Below are positions 1-7,352 of a stretch of 7,352 nt of DNA, one piece after another (position 1 is the first letter of the stretch; each line of letters starts with the position of its first letter). The translations under genes were made by a program, and so were the position numbers. The notes beneath the pieces are model-generated. The model did not search any database and was not told the origin of the DNA. It saw nothing but the letters and a program-made list of their open reading frames with translations. Origin of the DNA: Deltaproteobacteria bacterium (lineage in GTDB: Bacteria > Desulfobacterota_B > Binatia > UBA9968); the NCBI GenBank assembly GCA_016193385.1, contig JACPSF010000212.1:1-7352 (forward strand). Reading direction: 5' to 3'.

Positions 1-1043
1 ATGAGTCTGCTCCCGCCGGAAACGGTAAGCCAAACGCCTTTGACATCCGGCACGCCGGCTTTTTCCATTTCGTCCCAGATCAGAGCGGAGCGGAGATAGG
101 AGCGATACCAGCCGAGCTCGGCCGGTGGTCTGCCTGGGGGTGAGCCCAACAGGATTGGGTTATTGCGATGATAGAGCCTCTTGATCTTGACGATCGGCTC
201 AGACCTCTCGGCGCTGCCATAGTAGCCGGTCCATTCCCCAAAAGGCCCTTCGGTCCTCGGTTGATCGAAGATGGCGTCTCCTTCCACGACAATCTCGGCG
301 TGGGCCGGTATCGGAAGGCCCGTGTACTCACCCTCAATCACCTCCAGAGGCTCACCTCTCACCCCGCCGATAAACTCGGACTCGGGAATGCCATAAGGGA
401 CTTCAATACTGGAGGCAAGAAAGATCAGCGGATCATGACCGAACGACATCGCCACCTTGCAGGGCTTTCCCGAGCTGATATATTTCTCCCGCTGGATGCG
501 GCCGTGCTTTCCGGGCGAGATGTAAAAGCCGACCGTGTCCTTATCGTGGATCATAACCCGGTAGGTTCCCCAGTTCACCCATCCCTCATCAGGATCCCGG
601 GTGATGTCGAGACTGCCCGTCCCGATGTAGCGACCGCCGTCGTGCTCATGCCACTTCGGGGTAGGAAATTTAAGCAGATCCACCTCCTCATCCCTGTAGA
701 CGTTCTCAAAAAGCGGGCTGTCCTTGACGACCTTCGGCGGGATCGGCTTGATCTGTTTGTATCGATTCTTCCATGTCCGCACAAAATCCATCTTGGTATC
801 GCCCGGAGGAAGGCCTAAGGTGAGACCCAAGCGTTGGCGCGAACTTAAGGAGTTGGACAGGATGCGATAGCCTTTCGGATAACCTTTGATCTCGTCAAAC
901 AGAACGGCTGGCCCATCTTCCTTATGATGGACGAGCTCCGTCACCGCGCCGATCTCCAGGTTCCAGTCACAACCGTTGAGCATCTTGACCTCGCCCATCT
1001 CGCCAGCGAGTTGAATCCACTCTCTCAGATCACGGTATTGCAT
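1..1043 (-). CDS. UbiD-family prenylated-FMN-dependent decarboxylase (partial, C-terminus off the left edge)
   Basis: The first 347 residues of a UbiD-type (de)carboxylase can be read without a stop to the window edge; family members are usually about 450-500 residues, so roughly a quarter is missing. The family reversibly decarboxylates aromatic or alpha,beta-unsaturated acids using prenylated FMN made by a UbiX partner. The known active-site set is present in order: N157 and R162 in NWGTYR, H180 in GKHGR, E223 in ESEFIGG, and the catalytic pair E265/E270 in TEGPFGEW. Spacings match the Asn/Arg/His/Glu/Glu set described for fungal Fdc1, with one residue of difference before E223. The ATG is fixed by a perfect AGGAGG five bases upstream. 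No ubiX or quinone gene is visible, so the substrate cannot be told: quinone synthesis and catabolism of aromatic acids both remain possible. It is divergent from rfaE2. The family call is firm; the gene name is left blank because paralogues are common. Confidence 0.93.
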   Translation of the reverse strand, partial: MQYRDLREWIQLAGEMGEVKMLNGCDWNLEIGAVTELVHHKEDGPAVLFDEIKGYPKGYRILSNSLSSRQRLGLTLGLPPGDTKMDFVRTWKNRYKQIKPIPPKVVKDSPLFENVYRDEEVDLLKFPTPKWHEHDGGRYIGTGSLDITRDPDEGWVNWGTYRVMIHDKDTVGFYISPGKHGRIQREKYISSGKPCKVAMSFGHDPLIFLASSIEVPYGIPESEFIGGVRGEPLEVIEGEYTGLPIPAHAEIVVEGDAIFDQPRTEGPFGEWTGYYGSAERSEPIVKIKRLYHRNNPILLGSPPGRPPAELGWYRSYLRSALIWDEMEKAGVPDVKGVWLTVSGGSRL

Positions 1044-1048
1044 AGCTT

Positions 1049-1054
1049 CCTCCT
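1049..1054 (-). promoter_or_regulatory. Strong Shine-Dalgarno of the UbiD-family gene
   Basis: On the minus strand AGGAGG is followed by AAGCT and then the ATG at 1043. This is an essentially ideal anti-16S match with a 5-base spacer and fixes the start of the decarboxylase. It contrasts with rfaE2 on the other side of the same intergenic region, which has no good ribosome binding site. Confidence 0.85.
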
Positions 1055-1167
1055 GTATTTGACTGATATATGTACTGAAACCTGTGACGCAATCGACCTT
1101 AGCGAAAATTTGAGATCAGGTCAAGGACGGCCGGACTCACCTGCGAAAAGTGTGGTTACAAGCAAAA

Positions 1168-1304
1168 GCGGAGGGGGCCTACCCTGAAGCAGTGAGCCGT
1201 CCGACACTGAACTGACTCAGAGGGAACGTGCGGATCAGGTTGAGCAGTTGGGAGCAGAAAAGCAGAGGCCTATCGGCTCCCGCTGAGGGGTAGGCTCCCG
1301 CCGC
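1168..1304 (+). ncRNA. Candidate structured RNA or 5' leader (multibranch fold), family not recognised
   Basis: GCGGAGGGGGCCTACCC (1168-1184) pairs with GGGTAGGCTCCCGCCGC (1288-1304): 17 positions with 15 Watson-Crick pairs, one G-U (as plus-strand RNA) and one A-G mismatch. Three hairpins abut within it: 1190-1194 with 1205-1209 (5 pairs); 1210-1219 with 1241-1249 (9 pairs around bulged A1215, plus a possible G1220-U1240); and 1250-1255 with 1276-1281 (6 pairs). The ends 1209/1210 and 1249/1250 touch, so the helices could stack on one another. The region could be the 5' leader of rfaE2-rpmB, an independent small RNA, or, read on the other strand, part of the decarboxylase leader; the plus strand is assumed. 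It does not match the conserved boxes of cobalamin or SAM-I riboswitches, tmRNA or SRP RNA as I know them. Pairing was found by eye, without energy or covariation tests. Confidence 0.38.
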
Positions 1305-1358
1305 AGCTCTAAGGGCAGTTTGGTTGCAATCCCTCCGGGGACATGCTAGCCATCGGTC

Positions 1359-1832
1359 GTGCGGCAAAAGATCCGCGAGCTTGGCGCGCTCAAAGCTATC
1401 GTCGCCAAAGCCAAGACCGAAGGCAAAAAGGTAGTTTTCACGAACGGTTGTTTTGACCTGCTGCACCGGGGCCACGTCCATCTGCTGAGGGAGGCAAAAA
1501 AACTCGGGGATCTTTTGATCGTCGGCTTGAATCGCGATCACTCGGTCAAGGCGATCAAAGGCCCCAACCGCCCGATTTCCCCTGAAACCGACCGGGCCGA
1601 GTTGATTGCCGCGTTGGAAATGGTAGACTATGTGATCTTGTTCGGCGAGCCTGACCCCCACCAGCTCATCCAGGAATTAAAGCCGGATGTCCTGGTCAAA
1701 GGCGGCGATTGGCGTAAAGACGCCATCGTGGGAGCGGATATCGTGGAAGCGGCGGGAGGGACGGTGGCTGTGATCCCGTATCTCCGGGGCTATTCGACCA
1801 CTGAAATCATGGAAAGGATGCGCAAGGGATAA
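1359..1832 (+). CDS. rfaE2: D-glycero-beta-D-manno-heptose 1-phosphate adenylyltransferase (nucleotidyltransferase half of HldE)
   Basis: This cytoplasmic enzyme transfers AMP from ATP to heptose 1-phosphate, giving ADP-D-glycero-beta-D-manno-heptose, the precursor of the inner-core heptoses of LPS. The 157-residue protein is one cytidylyltransferase-type domain. It has TNGCFD at 28-33, the nucleotide-binding HxGH as H36-R-G-H39, KGPNRPISP around 67-75, VLVKGGDW at 111-118 and the closing STTEI at 146-150. It equals the C-terminal domain of fused HldE (equivalently HldC); the kinase half lies about 4 kb away on the opposite strand. The start must be the GTG at 1359: an in-frame TAG at 1347-1349 blocks anything upstream, and no ATG, GTG or TTG follows before the TNGCFD motif. 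No good ribosome binding site precedes it. It ends 2 bases before rpmB, so the two are probably co-transcribed. Confidence 0.95.
   Translation: MRQKIRELGALKAIVAKAKTEGKKVVFTNGCFDLLHRGHVHLLREAKKLGDLLIVGLNRDHSVKAIKGPNRPISPETDRAELIAALEMVDYVILFGEPDPHQLIQELKPDVLVKGGDWRKDAIVGADIVEAAGGTVAVIPYLRGYSTTEIMERMRKG
1825..1828 (+). promoter_or_regulatory. Ribosome binding site of rpmB inside the end of rfaE2
   Basis: AGGG lies within the last codons of rfaE2, six bases before the rpmB ATG at 1835. Ribosomes finishing rfaE2 at the TAA (1830-1832) end two bases before the next start, so translational coupling is likely. Confidence 0.6.
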
Positions 1833-1834
1833 TT

Positions 1835-2026
1835 ATGGCAAGAGTCTGTTCCATCTGCGGAAAAGGACGGTCTGTAGGTCACAACGTCAGCCACGCCAAC
1901 AACCGGACAAAGCGGGTGTGGAGACCCAATCTCCAGAGAGTACGGGCACGCGTCAACGGGCAAGCGCGCCGCGTTCTGGTCTGCACCCAGTGCGTCCACT
2001 CGGGCCGGGTCGAAAAGGTTGCCTAA
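1835..2026 (+). CDS. rpmB: 50S ribosomal protein L28 (zinc-binding form)
   Basis: L28 is a small, basic protein of the large ribosomal subunit. The 63 residues begin [11 protein letters not shown], continue through the typical [17 protein letters not shown] segment (18-34) and end in a second Cys pair. The four cysteines C5, C8, C50 and C53 form the two CxxC knuckles of the zinc-binding (C+) version; a zinc-free version lacking these cysteines exists in other bacteria and sometimes as a second, zinc-starvation copy. The length is normal for the family. It follows rfaE2 by 2 bases and converges on rel, whose stop is 24 bases beyond. No hairpin with a T-run, as expected of an intrinsic terminator, is visible between the two convergent genes. 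Confidence 0.97.
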   Translation: MARVCSICGKGRSVGHNVSHANNRTKRVWRPNLQRVRARVNGQARRVLVCTQCVHSGRVEKVA

Positions 2027-2050
2027 CGCTTTAACCCTTAAGCCTTGCGT
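2027..2050. other. Short convergent spacer between rpmB and rel
   Basis: Only 24 bases separate the stops of two convergent genes. An eight-base direct repeat TTTAACCC occurs at 2030-2037 and 2050-2057. The weak AACGC/GCGTT pairing that could span the gap is interrupted, and no T-run follows on either strand, so I cannot support an intrinsic terminator here. Transcripts from the two sides may run into each other. Confidence 0.5.
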
Positions 2051-4213
<2,163 letters not shown>

Positions 4214-4259
4214 AACATCTCTTCGGGCAGGGAAAGCCCTCGGTCTCTGACGGAACCAG

Positions 4260-4868
4260 CTACCCCCGAGTCCGCGAAACCCGGTGTCGCTCGGCGACCA
4301 CGATGGCGCCGAGAGATTTCAAGGCCTCCTGGACCTCTCGGTTGATCACTATATAATCATACCTCATAAGCTGCCGAATTTCACGCCGAGCGTTGTCCAG
4401 GCGCCGACGGATGCTCGCTTGCCGGTCCGTTCCCCTGAGGGCTAATCGGCGGGCGAGTTCTCGCCAAGAAGGAGGGAGGATGAAGATGGAAACTGCGCGC
4501 GGGTATTGCTTTTTGATCTTTTTGGCGCCCTGTACGTCGATATCCAACAGGACATCTCGACCCCGGCGAACGCCTTGCTCAAGGGGCAGGCGCGGCGTCC
4601 CATAAAAAGAGCCGTGCACCTGGGCCCATTCGGCGAATCCCCCTCGCGACCGAATCGACGCGAATTCCTGTTCCGTCACGAAGTGGTAATCCCGACCGGA
4701 ACTCTCGCCCGCCCTGCGGCCCCGGGTCGTGTAGGAGACGATGAGCCTTATCTCGGGAAAGATCGCCAAAAGCTTCTTGATCAAGGTCGTCTTTCCCGCT
4801 CCCGAAGGAGCCGACAGGATATAAATAATGCCTTCGCGCTTGGTGGAGACTTCGCTCAGCCGCATCAT
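4260..4868 (-). CDS. gmk: Guanylate kinase
   Basis: This cytosolic enzyme phosphorylates GMP (and dGMP) to GDP with ATP, an essential step toward GTP and toward the substrates of Rel. The 202 residues match the family length. The P-loop is APSGAGKT at 20-27; the usual first Gly is Ala, a substitution also known in proteobacterial enzymes. The GMP-binding region carries SYTTR at 45-49, E55 and GRDYHF at 58-63, then EWAQVHGSFYGT at 80-91. LLDIDVQGA (107-115) and the lid arginines R145, R154 and R155 follow. The start ATG (4868-4866) overlaps the yicC stop as ATGA; a second in-frame ATG follows at once (4865-4863), and either could be used. No clear Shine-Dalgarno precedes it, so translation probably depends on coupling to yicC. 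Confidence 0.96.
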   Translation of the reverse strand: MMRLSEVSTKREGIIYILSAPSGAGKTTLIKKLLAIFPEIRLIVSYTTRGRRAGESSGRDYHFVTEQEFASIRSRGGFAEWAQVHGSFYGTPRLPLEQGVRRGRDVLLDIDVQGAKKIKKQYPRAVSIFILPPSWRELARRLALRGTDRQASIRRRLDNARREIRQLMRYDYIVINREVQEALKSLGAIVVAERHRVSRTRG

Positions 4869-5728
4869 TCCACGTTTTGCGCCTGCTCGCGGATTTTTTC
4901 GACCGTCTCTTTTCCCGCCAGGACCAACCGCACCACCGTCAGCTCCGGCGCCTTGGAACTCACGGTATTCAGCTCGCGCTGGATCTCCTGCAGAAGGAAA
5001 TCAAGTTTTTTCCCCATCGGCTCGCGCGCGGCAATCAGTCCGGCCAGCGCCGCTACATGGCTCTTGAGCCGCACGACCTCTTCGTGGATGTCTCCTTTGA
5101 AGGTCGCGCTTCGGGCATCCGCCGGTGGGCCCACGGACTCAGGGGCCATCACCTCTTCCCGGGAAGGGCGGGTATCCTCGCGCTTGAGAGCCATCTCTCT
5201 TGCCTCACCCACCAGGTCGGAAACGACCCCCTTCAAAAAACGCACCTGGGACTGGACATCTAATTTGAGCTGGTGTCCTTCCCGGCGCCGCGACCGCTCG
5301 AGATTCTTCAGAGCCACCGCCAAACTCCTTAGGACAAGGCTTCGCTCGTCCCCTTCGCTCACCTCCGCATCTCGGACACGGAAGAGCTCAGGCAGGCAAG
5401 AGAAAAGCGAGAGATTGACCTCCCCCTGCAGCGCAAATTTTCTCTGCGCGTGCTGGAGCGCCTTTACGTACTGGGCCATCAGCTCCTCGTCCAGTTCCAG
5501 CGCACGCGTCTGCCCCTTTAAGAGAGAGCGCGTAACGAAGACTTCGATACGCCCGCGGGAAATTTTCTGGCGGATGACCTTGCGCAGGTCCTCCTCGAAT
5601 GAGAGATACTCTCTGGGGACGCGGAGCTGGACATCGAGGTGACGGTGGTTCAACGTACGTACCTGGATCAGCACCTTGACCCATCTGCCTTGAGCGGCCC
5701 CCTCGCCATACCCGGTCATGCTCTTCAT
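4865..5728 (-). CDS. yicC: YicC family endoribonuclease
   Basis: YicC proteins are a widespread family shown to be endoribonucleases in E. coli, where they take part in small-RNA and mRNA decay. The 287 residues match the family length. The diagnostic N-terminus MKSMTGYG is present, with VRTLNHRHLD at 23-32 and SRGRIEV at 57-63. The conserved C-terminal domain (about 210-287) contains GDIHEEVVRLKSH, KLDFLLQEIQRE, NTVSSKA and the closing EKIREQAQNVE. The segment around 183-208 looks like a variable linker. The start is fixed by GGGAG five bases upstream of the ATG, inside the end of rfaE1. The ATG overlaps the rfaE1 TGA, and the yicC TGA overlaps the gmk ATG, so the three genes form a translationally coupled chain. 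Beyond RNA cleavage its targets in this organism are unknown. Confidence 0.95.
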   Translation of the reverse strand: MKSMTGYGEGAAQGRWVKVLIQVRTLNHRHLDVQLRVPREYLSFEEDLRKVIRQKISRGRIEVFVTRSLLKGQTRALELDEELMAQYVKALQHAQRKFALQGEVNLSLFSCLPELFRVRDAEVSEGDERSLVLRSLAVALKNLERSRRREGHQLKLDVQSQVRFLKGVVSDLVGEAREMALKREDTRPSREEVMAPESVGPPADARSATFKGDIHEEVVRLKSHVAALAGLIAAREPMGKKLDFLLQEIQRELNTVSSKAPELTVVRLVLAGKETVEKIREQAQNVE

Positions 5729-6720
5729 GTCTGCTCCCGGATGGCCCTCTCCAGCTTCTGGAACGGCACCGCCACCGGACCCACCTCCTCTCCGACCAAT
5801 CCGGCTGCGAGATTGGCCAGGACCGCCGCCTCCTCAAAAGTGGATCCGCTGGCCAAGGCCAGAGAGCACGCCGCCACCACCGTATCCCCGGCGCCGGTGA
5901 CGTCGAATATTTCCCGTGGCTCGGTGGTGAAGTGCCTCGCCTCCCTCCCGGGCCGAAACAGACTGATCCCCTCCCGCCCTCGTGTGATCAGCACCGCCTT
6001 GGCCTGCCATAACTGGAGCAGCCTCCTCCCCGCCTCGCGCAGCGAGCCTTCATCTCGGATCTCGATTCCCGAGGCCTGGCTCGCCTCCTCCCGGTTGGGT
6101 GTCACCAGCGTCGGATACCGGTAGCGCGCAAAATTCTCCTTTTTCGGATCCACCACGTAGAGAAGACTCTTTTCGTGAGCCAGCTTGGCGATGACCTCCA
6201 AGAGCTCGGGATGAATGGTCCCCTTGCCGTAGTCCGAGATGACAATCCCGTCGCAGCGCGCTGCCTGTCGAACCACATATTGACGGATTTTGTCGAGCAC
6301 GCGCCGGCGGATCTCCCCGTGATTCTCACGGTCCAAACGCACGATCTGCTGGTGCCGCGGAAGAGCAATGATCCGGCTCTTCTGCGTCGTCTGGAAATGA
6401 TCCTCCCAGAAGACTCCGGTGGTCGAACAGCCGATTTCCTCGAGCTGCCGGTAGAGCCTCTTTCCGGTCTCGTCCCGACCCGCGACGCCGCACGCCGTGA
6501 CCCGCCCTCCGAGGGTTCGGATGTTGTGAATCACGTTTGCCGCCCCGCCGAGACGGAAGCTTTCCGAGGTCACTCTGAGCACCGGGACCGGCGCCTCGGG
6601 GGAAATTCGATCCACTTCCCCCCAGATGAAGCGATCCAAAATCAGGTCTCCCACCACCAGCAGGCGAACGCCCCGAAATTTCCTTAACAATGTCAAAAAT
6701 CTATTGCCTCGAGCCACCAA
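5725..6720 (-). CDS. rfaE1: D-glycero-beta-D-manno-heptose 7-phosphate kinase (kinase half of HldE)
   Basis: This PfkB/ribokinase-type sugar kinase phosphorylates heptose 7-phosphate at C1 with ATP, giving heptose 1,7-bisphosphate for LPS core synthesis. The 331 residues cover exactly the N-terminal domain of fused HldE (equivalently HldA). Motifs are VVGDLILDRFIWG (22-34), ISPEAPVPVL (39-48), the sugar-binding GGAANV (58-63), SDYGKG (162-167), TPNREEA (207-213) and the catalytic DVTGAGDT (273-280), with D279 the expected general base. The adenylyltransferase half is the separate rfaE2. The start is most likely TTG (6720) or the adjacent GTG (6717): GGGAGG lies 7 or 10 bases upstream respectively, and no ATG is present. 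The start sits one codon after, and in the same frame as, the TGA of the upstream glycosyltransferase. Its stop overlaps the yicC ATG by four bases. Confidence 0.95.
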   Translation of the reverse strand: MVARGNRFLTLLRKFRGVRLLVVGDLILDRFIWGEVDRISPEAPVPVLRVTSESFRLGGAANVIHNIRTLGGRVTACGVAGRDETGKRLYRQLEEIGCSTTGVFWEDHFQTTQKSRIIALPRHQQIVRLDRENHGEIRRRVLDKIRQYVVRQAARCDGIVISDYGKGTIHPELLEVIAKLAHEKSLLYVVDPKKENFARYRYPTLVTPNREEASQASGIEIRDEGSLREAGRRLLQLWQAKAVLITRGREGISLFRPGREARHFTTEPREIFDVTGAGDTVVAACSLALASGSTFEEAAVLANLAAGLVGEEVGPVAVPFQKLERAIREQT

Positions 6721-6723
6721 CGC

Positions 6724-7352
6724 TCAACCTCCCGCGCGATGCGAGTCCCCACCGGGGGCAGCATGGCGCAGCTCATAGTAGTAGTCTTCATTCTTTTTCG
6801 CCATTTGCTCCATAGTAAAATGGTCAAGCACCTCCGCTCTGCCCTTATCTCCCATGAGCCGTAGAAGACCGTTTTGCGAAAGCATCTGCGCAATGGCCCG
6901 TGCCAGGGCGAGGGGGTCCTTTGGCGGCACTAGCAAACCGGTGACCTGATCGGTCACGAGTTCGGGGATGCCTCCTGTGCGCGAAGCTACCACCGGTTTT
7001 CCCGCTGCCATCGCTTCGAGAATCGATATCCCCAACCCTTCATAAAGCGAAGGCAGCACGAAAATATCGACGGAAGACAGGAACCGTGGAATATCAGAAA
7101 CAAAACCAAAAAAAACCACTTCCTCCTGCAAGCCCAACTCCCGAACAATCGTTTGCAGCGCCTCCCGCTGCGACCCCTCTCCGGCAATGCGGTACGTGAC
7201 CCGTTGGCCCTGCGCTTTCAGCAGCGCCGCTGCCTCAAGCAGAAAACGATGACCTTTCCTCTCCTCCAGGACGGCAACGGTCCCGATTACTTTCTCCTCC
7301 GAGCCGGCCCGGGCCTCGACTCTTCTCCGGAAAGGCGTGGGATCAATCCCGC
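6724..7352 (-). CDS. GT4-type (GT-B fold) glycosyltransferase, partial (N-terminus off the right edge)
   Basis: The C-terminal 208 residues of a retaining nucleotide-sugar glycosyltransferase are present; the gene continues beyond the right edge. The visible part is the donor-binding Rossmann domain. It starts at GIDPTPF, the usual linker after the acceptor domain, then VIGTVAVLEERKGHRFLLEA, YRIAGEGSQR, VVFFGFVSDIPRFL and the EX7E motif E104-GLGISIL-E112 (fragment numbering), followed by EAMAAGKPVVAS and GGIPELV. Such enzymes build LPS core, O-antigen or other exopolysaccharides at the inner face of the membrane. Lying directly upstream of the heptose kinase, it most likely serves the same surface polysaccharide, but donor and acceptor cannot be told. 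The reading frame passes through an eight-base homopolymer (7108-7115) that keeps the family match on both sides. The last residues, RHAAPGGDSHRAGG, are not conserved and overlap the rfaE1 ribosome binding site. Confidence 0.93.
   Translation of the reverse strand, partial: GIDPTPFRRRVEARAGSEEKVIGTVAVLEERKGHRFLLEAAALLKAQGQRVTYRIAGEGSQREALQTIVRELGLQEEVVFFGFVSDIPRFLSSVDIFVLPSLYEGLGISILEAMAAGKPVVASRTGGIPELVTDQVTGLLVPPKDPLALARAIAQMLSQNGLLRLMGDKGRAEVLDHFTMEQMAKKNEDYYYELRHAAPGGDSHRAGG
6728..6733 (-). promoter_or_regulatory. Shine-Dalgarno that sets the non-ATG start of rfaE1
   Basis: GGGAGG on the minus strand lies within the last codons of the glycosyltransferase gene, just before its TGA (6726-6724). 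It is 7 bases from the TTG at 6720 and 10 bases from the GTG at 6717, which makes re-initiation at one of these the natural reading and argues against a gene fusion through the stop. Confidence 0.65.

Larger units (their letters stand above)
1044..1358. other. Divergent intergenic region, no convincing protein gene
   Basis: This 315-base stretch separates the UbiD-family gene (minus) from rfaE2 (plus) and must hold the promoters of both. No ORF with a start codon, ribosome binding site and recognisable product is present on either strand. The part nearest the decarboxylase (about 1056-1110) is the more AT-rich portion, as expected for promoters, but no clear -35/-10 pair stands out. The middle (1168-1304) holds an extensive set of inverted repeats, listed separately as a candidate structured RNA. 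The last 54 bases before rfaE2 carry a GGGG at 1337-1340 that is too far from the GTG start to be a normal ribosome binding site. Confidence 0.7.

Noticed and set aside
168..818. A 216-codon open frame on the plus strand opposite the UbiD-family gene.
   Set aside because: It is an antisense shadow. The minus strand encodes a family-matching protein with catalytic residues throughout this stretch, while this translation resembles nothing.
1065..1092. A possible minus-strand promoter for the decarboxylase: TTGCGT (1092-1087), 16 bases, TATATC (1070-1065).
   Set aside because: It matches the consensus hexamers at only 3 of 6 and 4 of 6 positions with a short spacer, which is too weak to call.
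1103..1195. A short plus-strand open frame encoding a TCEKCGY zinc-knuckle-like segment, ending in TGA at 1193-1195.
   Set aside because: It has no ATG, GTG or TTG between the upstream TAG (1100-1102) and its stop, only one CxxC pair and about 30 codons, and its end falls in the candidate RNA stem. It is probably chance, at best a gene remnant.
1185..1249. Cobalamin riboswitch-like words (CACTG at 1205-1209, AGGGAA at 1221-1226).
   Set aside because: They occur in the wrong order for a cobalamin riboswitch, and the conserved core around them is absent.
4225..4250. A small hairpin (AGGG/CCCT) between gmk and rel as a possible terminator.
   Set aside because: It has only four pairs and no T-run. 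Genes on both sides run in the same direction with close spacing, so read-through is expected.
4506..5642. A 378-codon plus-strand open frame across gmk and yicC.
   Set aside because: Its product is a low-complexity Ser/Arg-rich translation typical of antisense shadows. It spans two well-supported genes on the other strand.

Overview
The window is a compact, GC-rich stretch of a Gram-negative bacterial chromosome. Heptose genes (both halves of a split HldE) show that the cell makes an LPS-type surface sugar. The order heptose kinase, yicC, gmk, long bifunctional Rel, next to rpmB, recalls Deltaproteobacteria and Methylomirabilota/Rokubacteria-like lineages. That placement is inferred from gene order and protein style and is not proven. 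Every protein-coding gene recognised belongs to a known family, and I see no transposon, CRISPR array, phage gene, tRNA or rRNA.

Layout. (1) 1-1043, minus strand: the first 347 residues of a UbiD-family prenyl-FMN decarboxylase with a complete set of metal and catalytic residues; its C-terminus lies beyond the left edge. (2) 1044-1358: a 315-base divergent intergenic region with no convincing protein gene. It can fold into a compact multibranched structure (1168-1304: a 17-position closing stem around three abutting hairpins), the best candidate here for an undescribed element. (3) 1359-2026, plus strand: rfaE2 (hldC), the heptose-1-phosphate adenylyltransferase half of HldE, 2 bases upstream of rpmB (ribosomal protein L28, zinc-binding form). 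(4) 2051-7352, minus strand: a tight run read right to left. It comprises a GT4 glycosyltransferase (N-terminus beyond the right edge), rfaE1 (hldA, heptose-7-phosphate kinase), yicC (endoribonuclease), gmk (guanylate kinase) and rel ((p)ppGpp synthetase/hydrolase). The rfaE1/yicC and yicC/gmk junctions are 4-base ATGA overlaps, gmk and rel are 46 bases apart, and the glycosyltransferase stop lies one codon before the rfaE1 start in the same frame.

How the genes fit together. RfaE1 and RfaE2 catalyse two non-consecutive steps of ADP-heptose synthesis, with a phosphatase step between them, and the glycosyltransferase probably works on the same surface polysaccharide. Gmk makes GDP, which leads to the GTP and GDP that Rel turns into (p)ppGpp. 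YicC is an RNase whose gene commonly sits beside gmk. The minus-strand run therefore joins envelope sugar synthesis, RNA turnover, guanine nucleotide supply and the stringent response. Two small genes often found here in related bacteria, rpoZ (between gmk and rel) and remA/DUF370 (between yicC and gmk), are absent.
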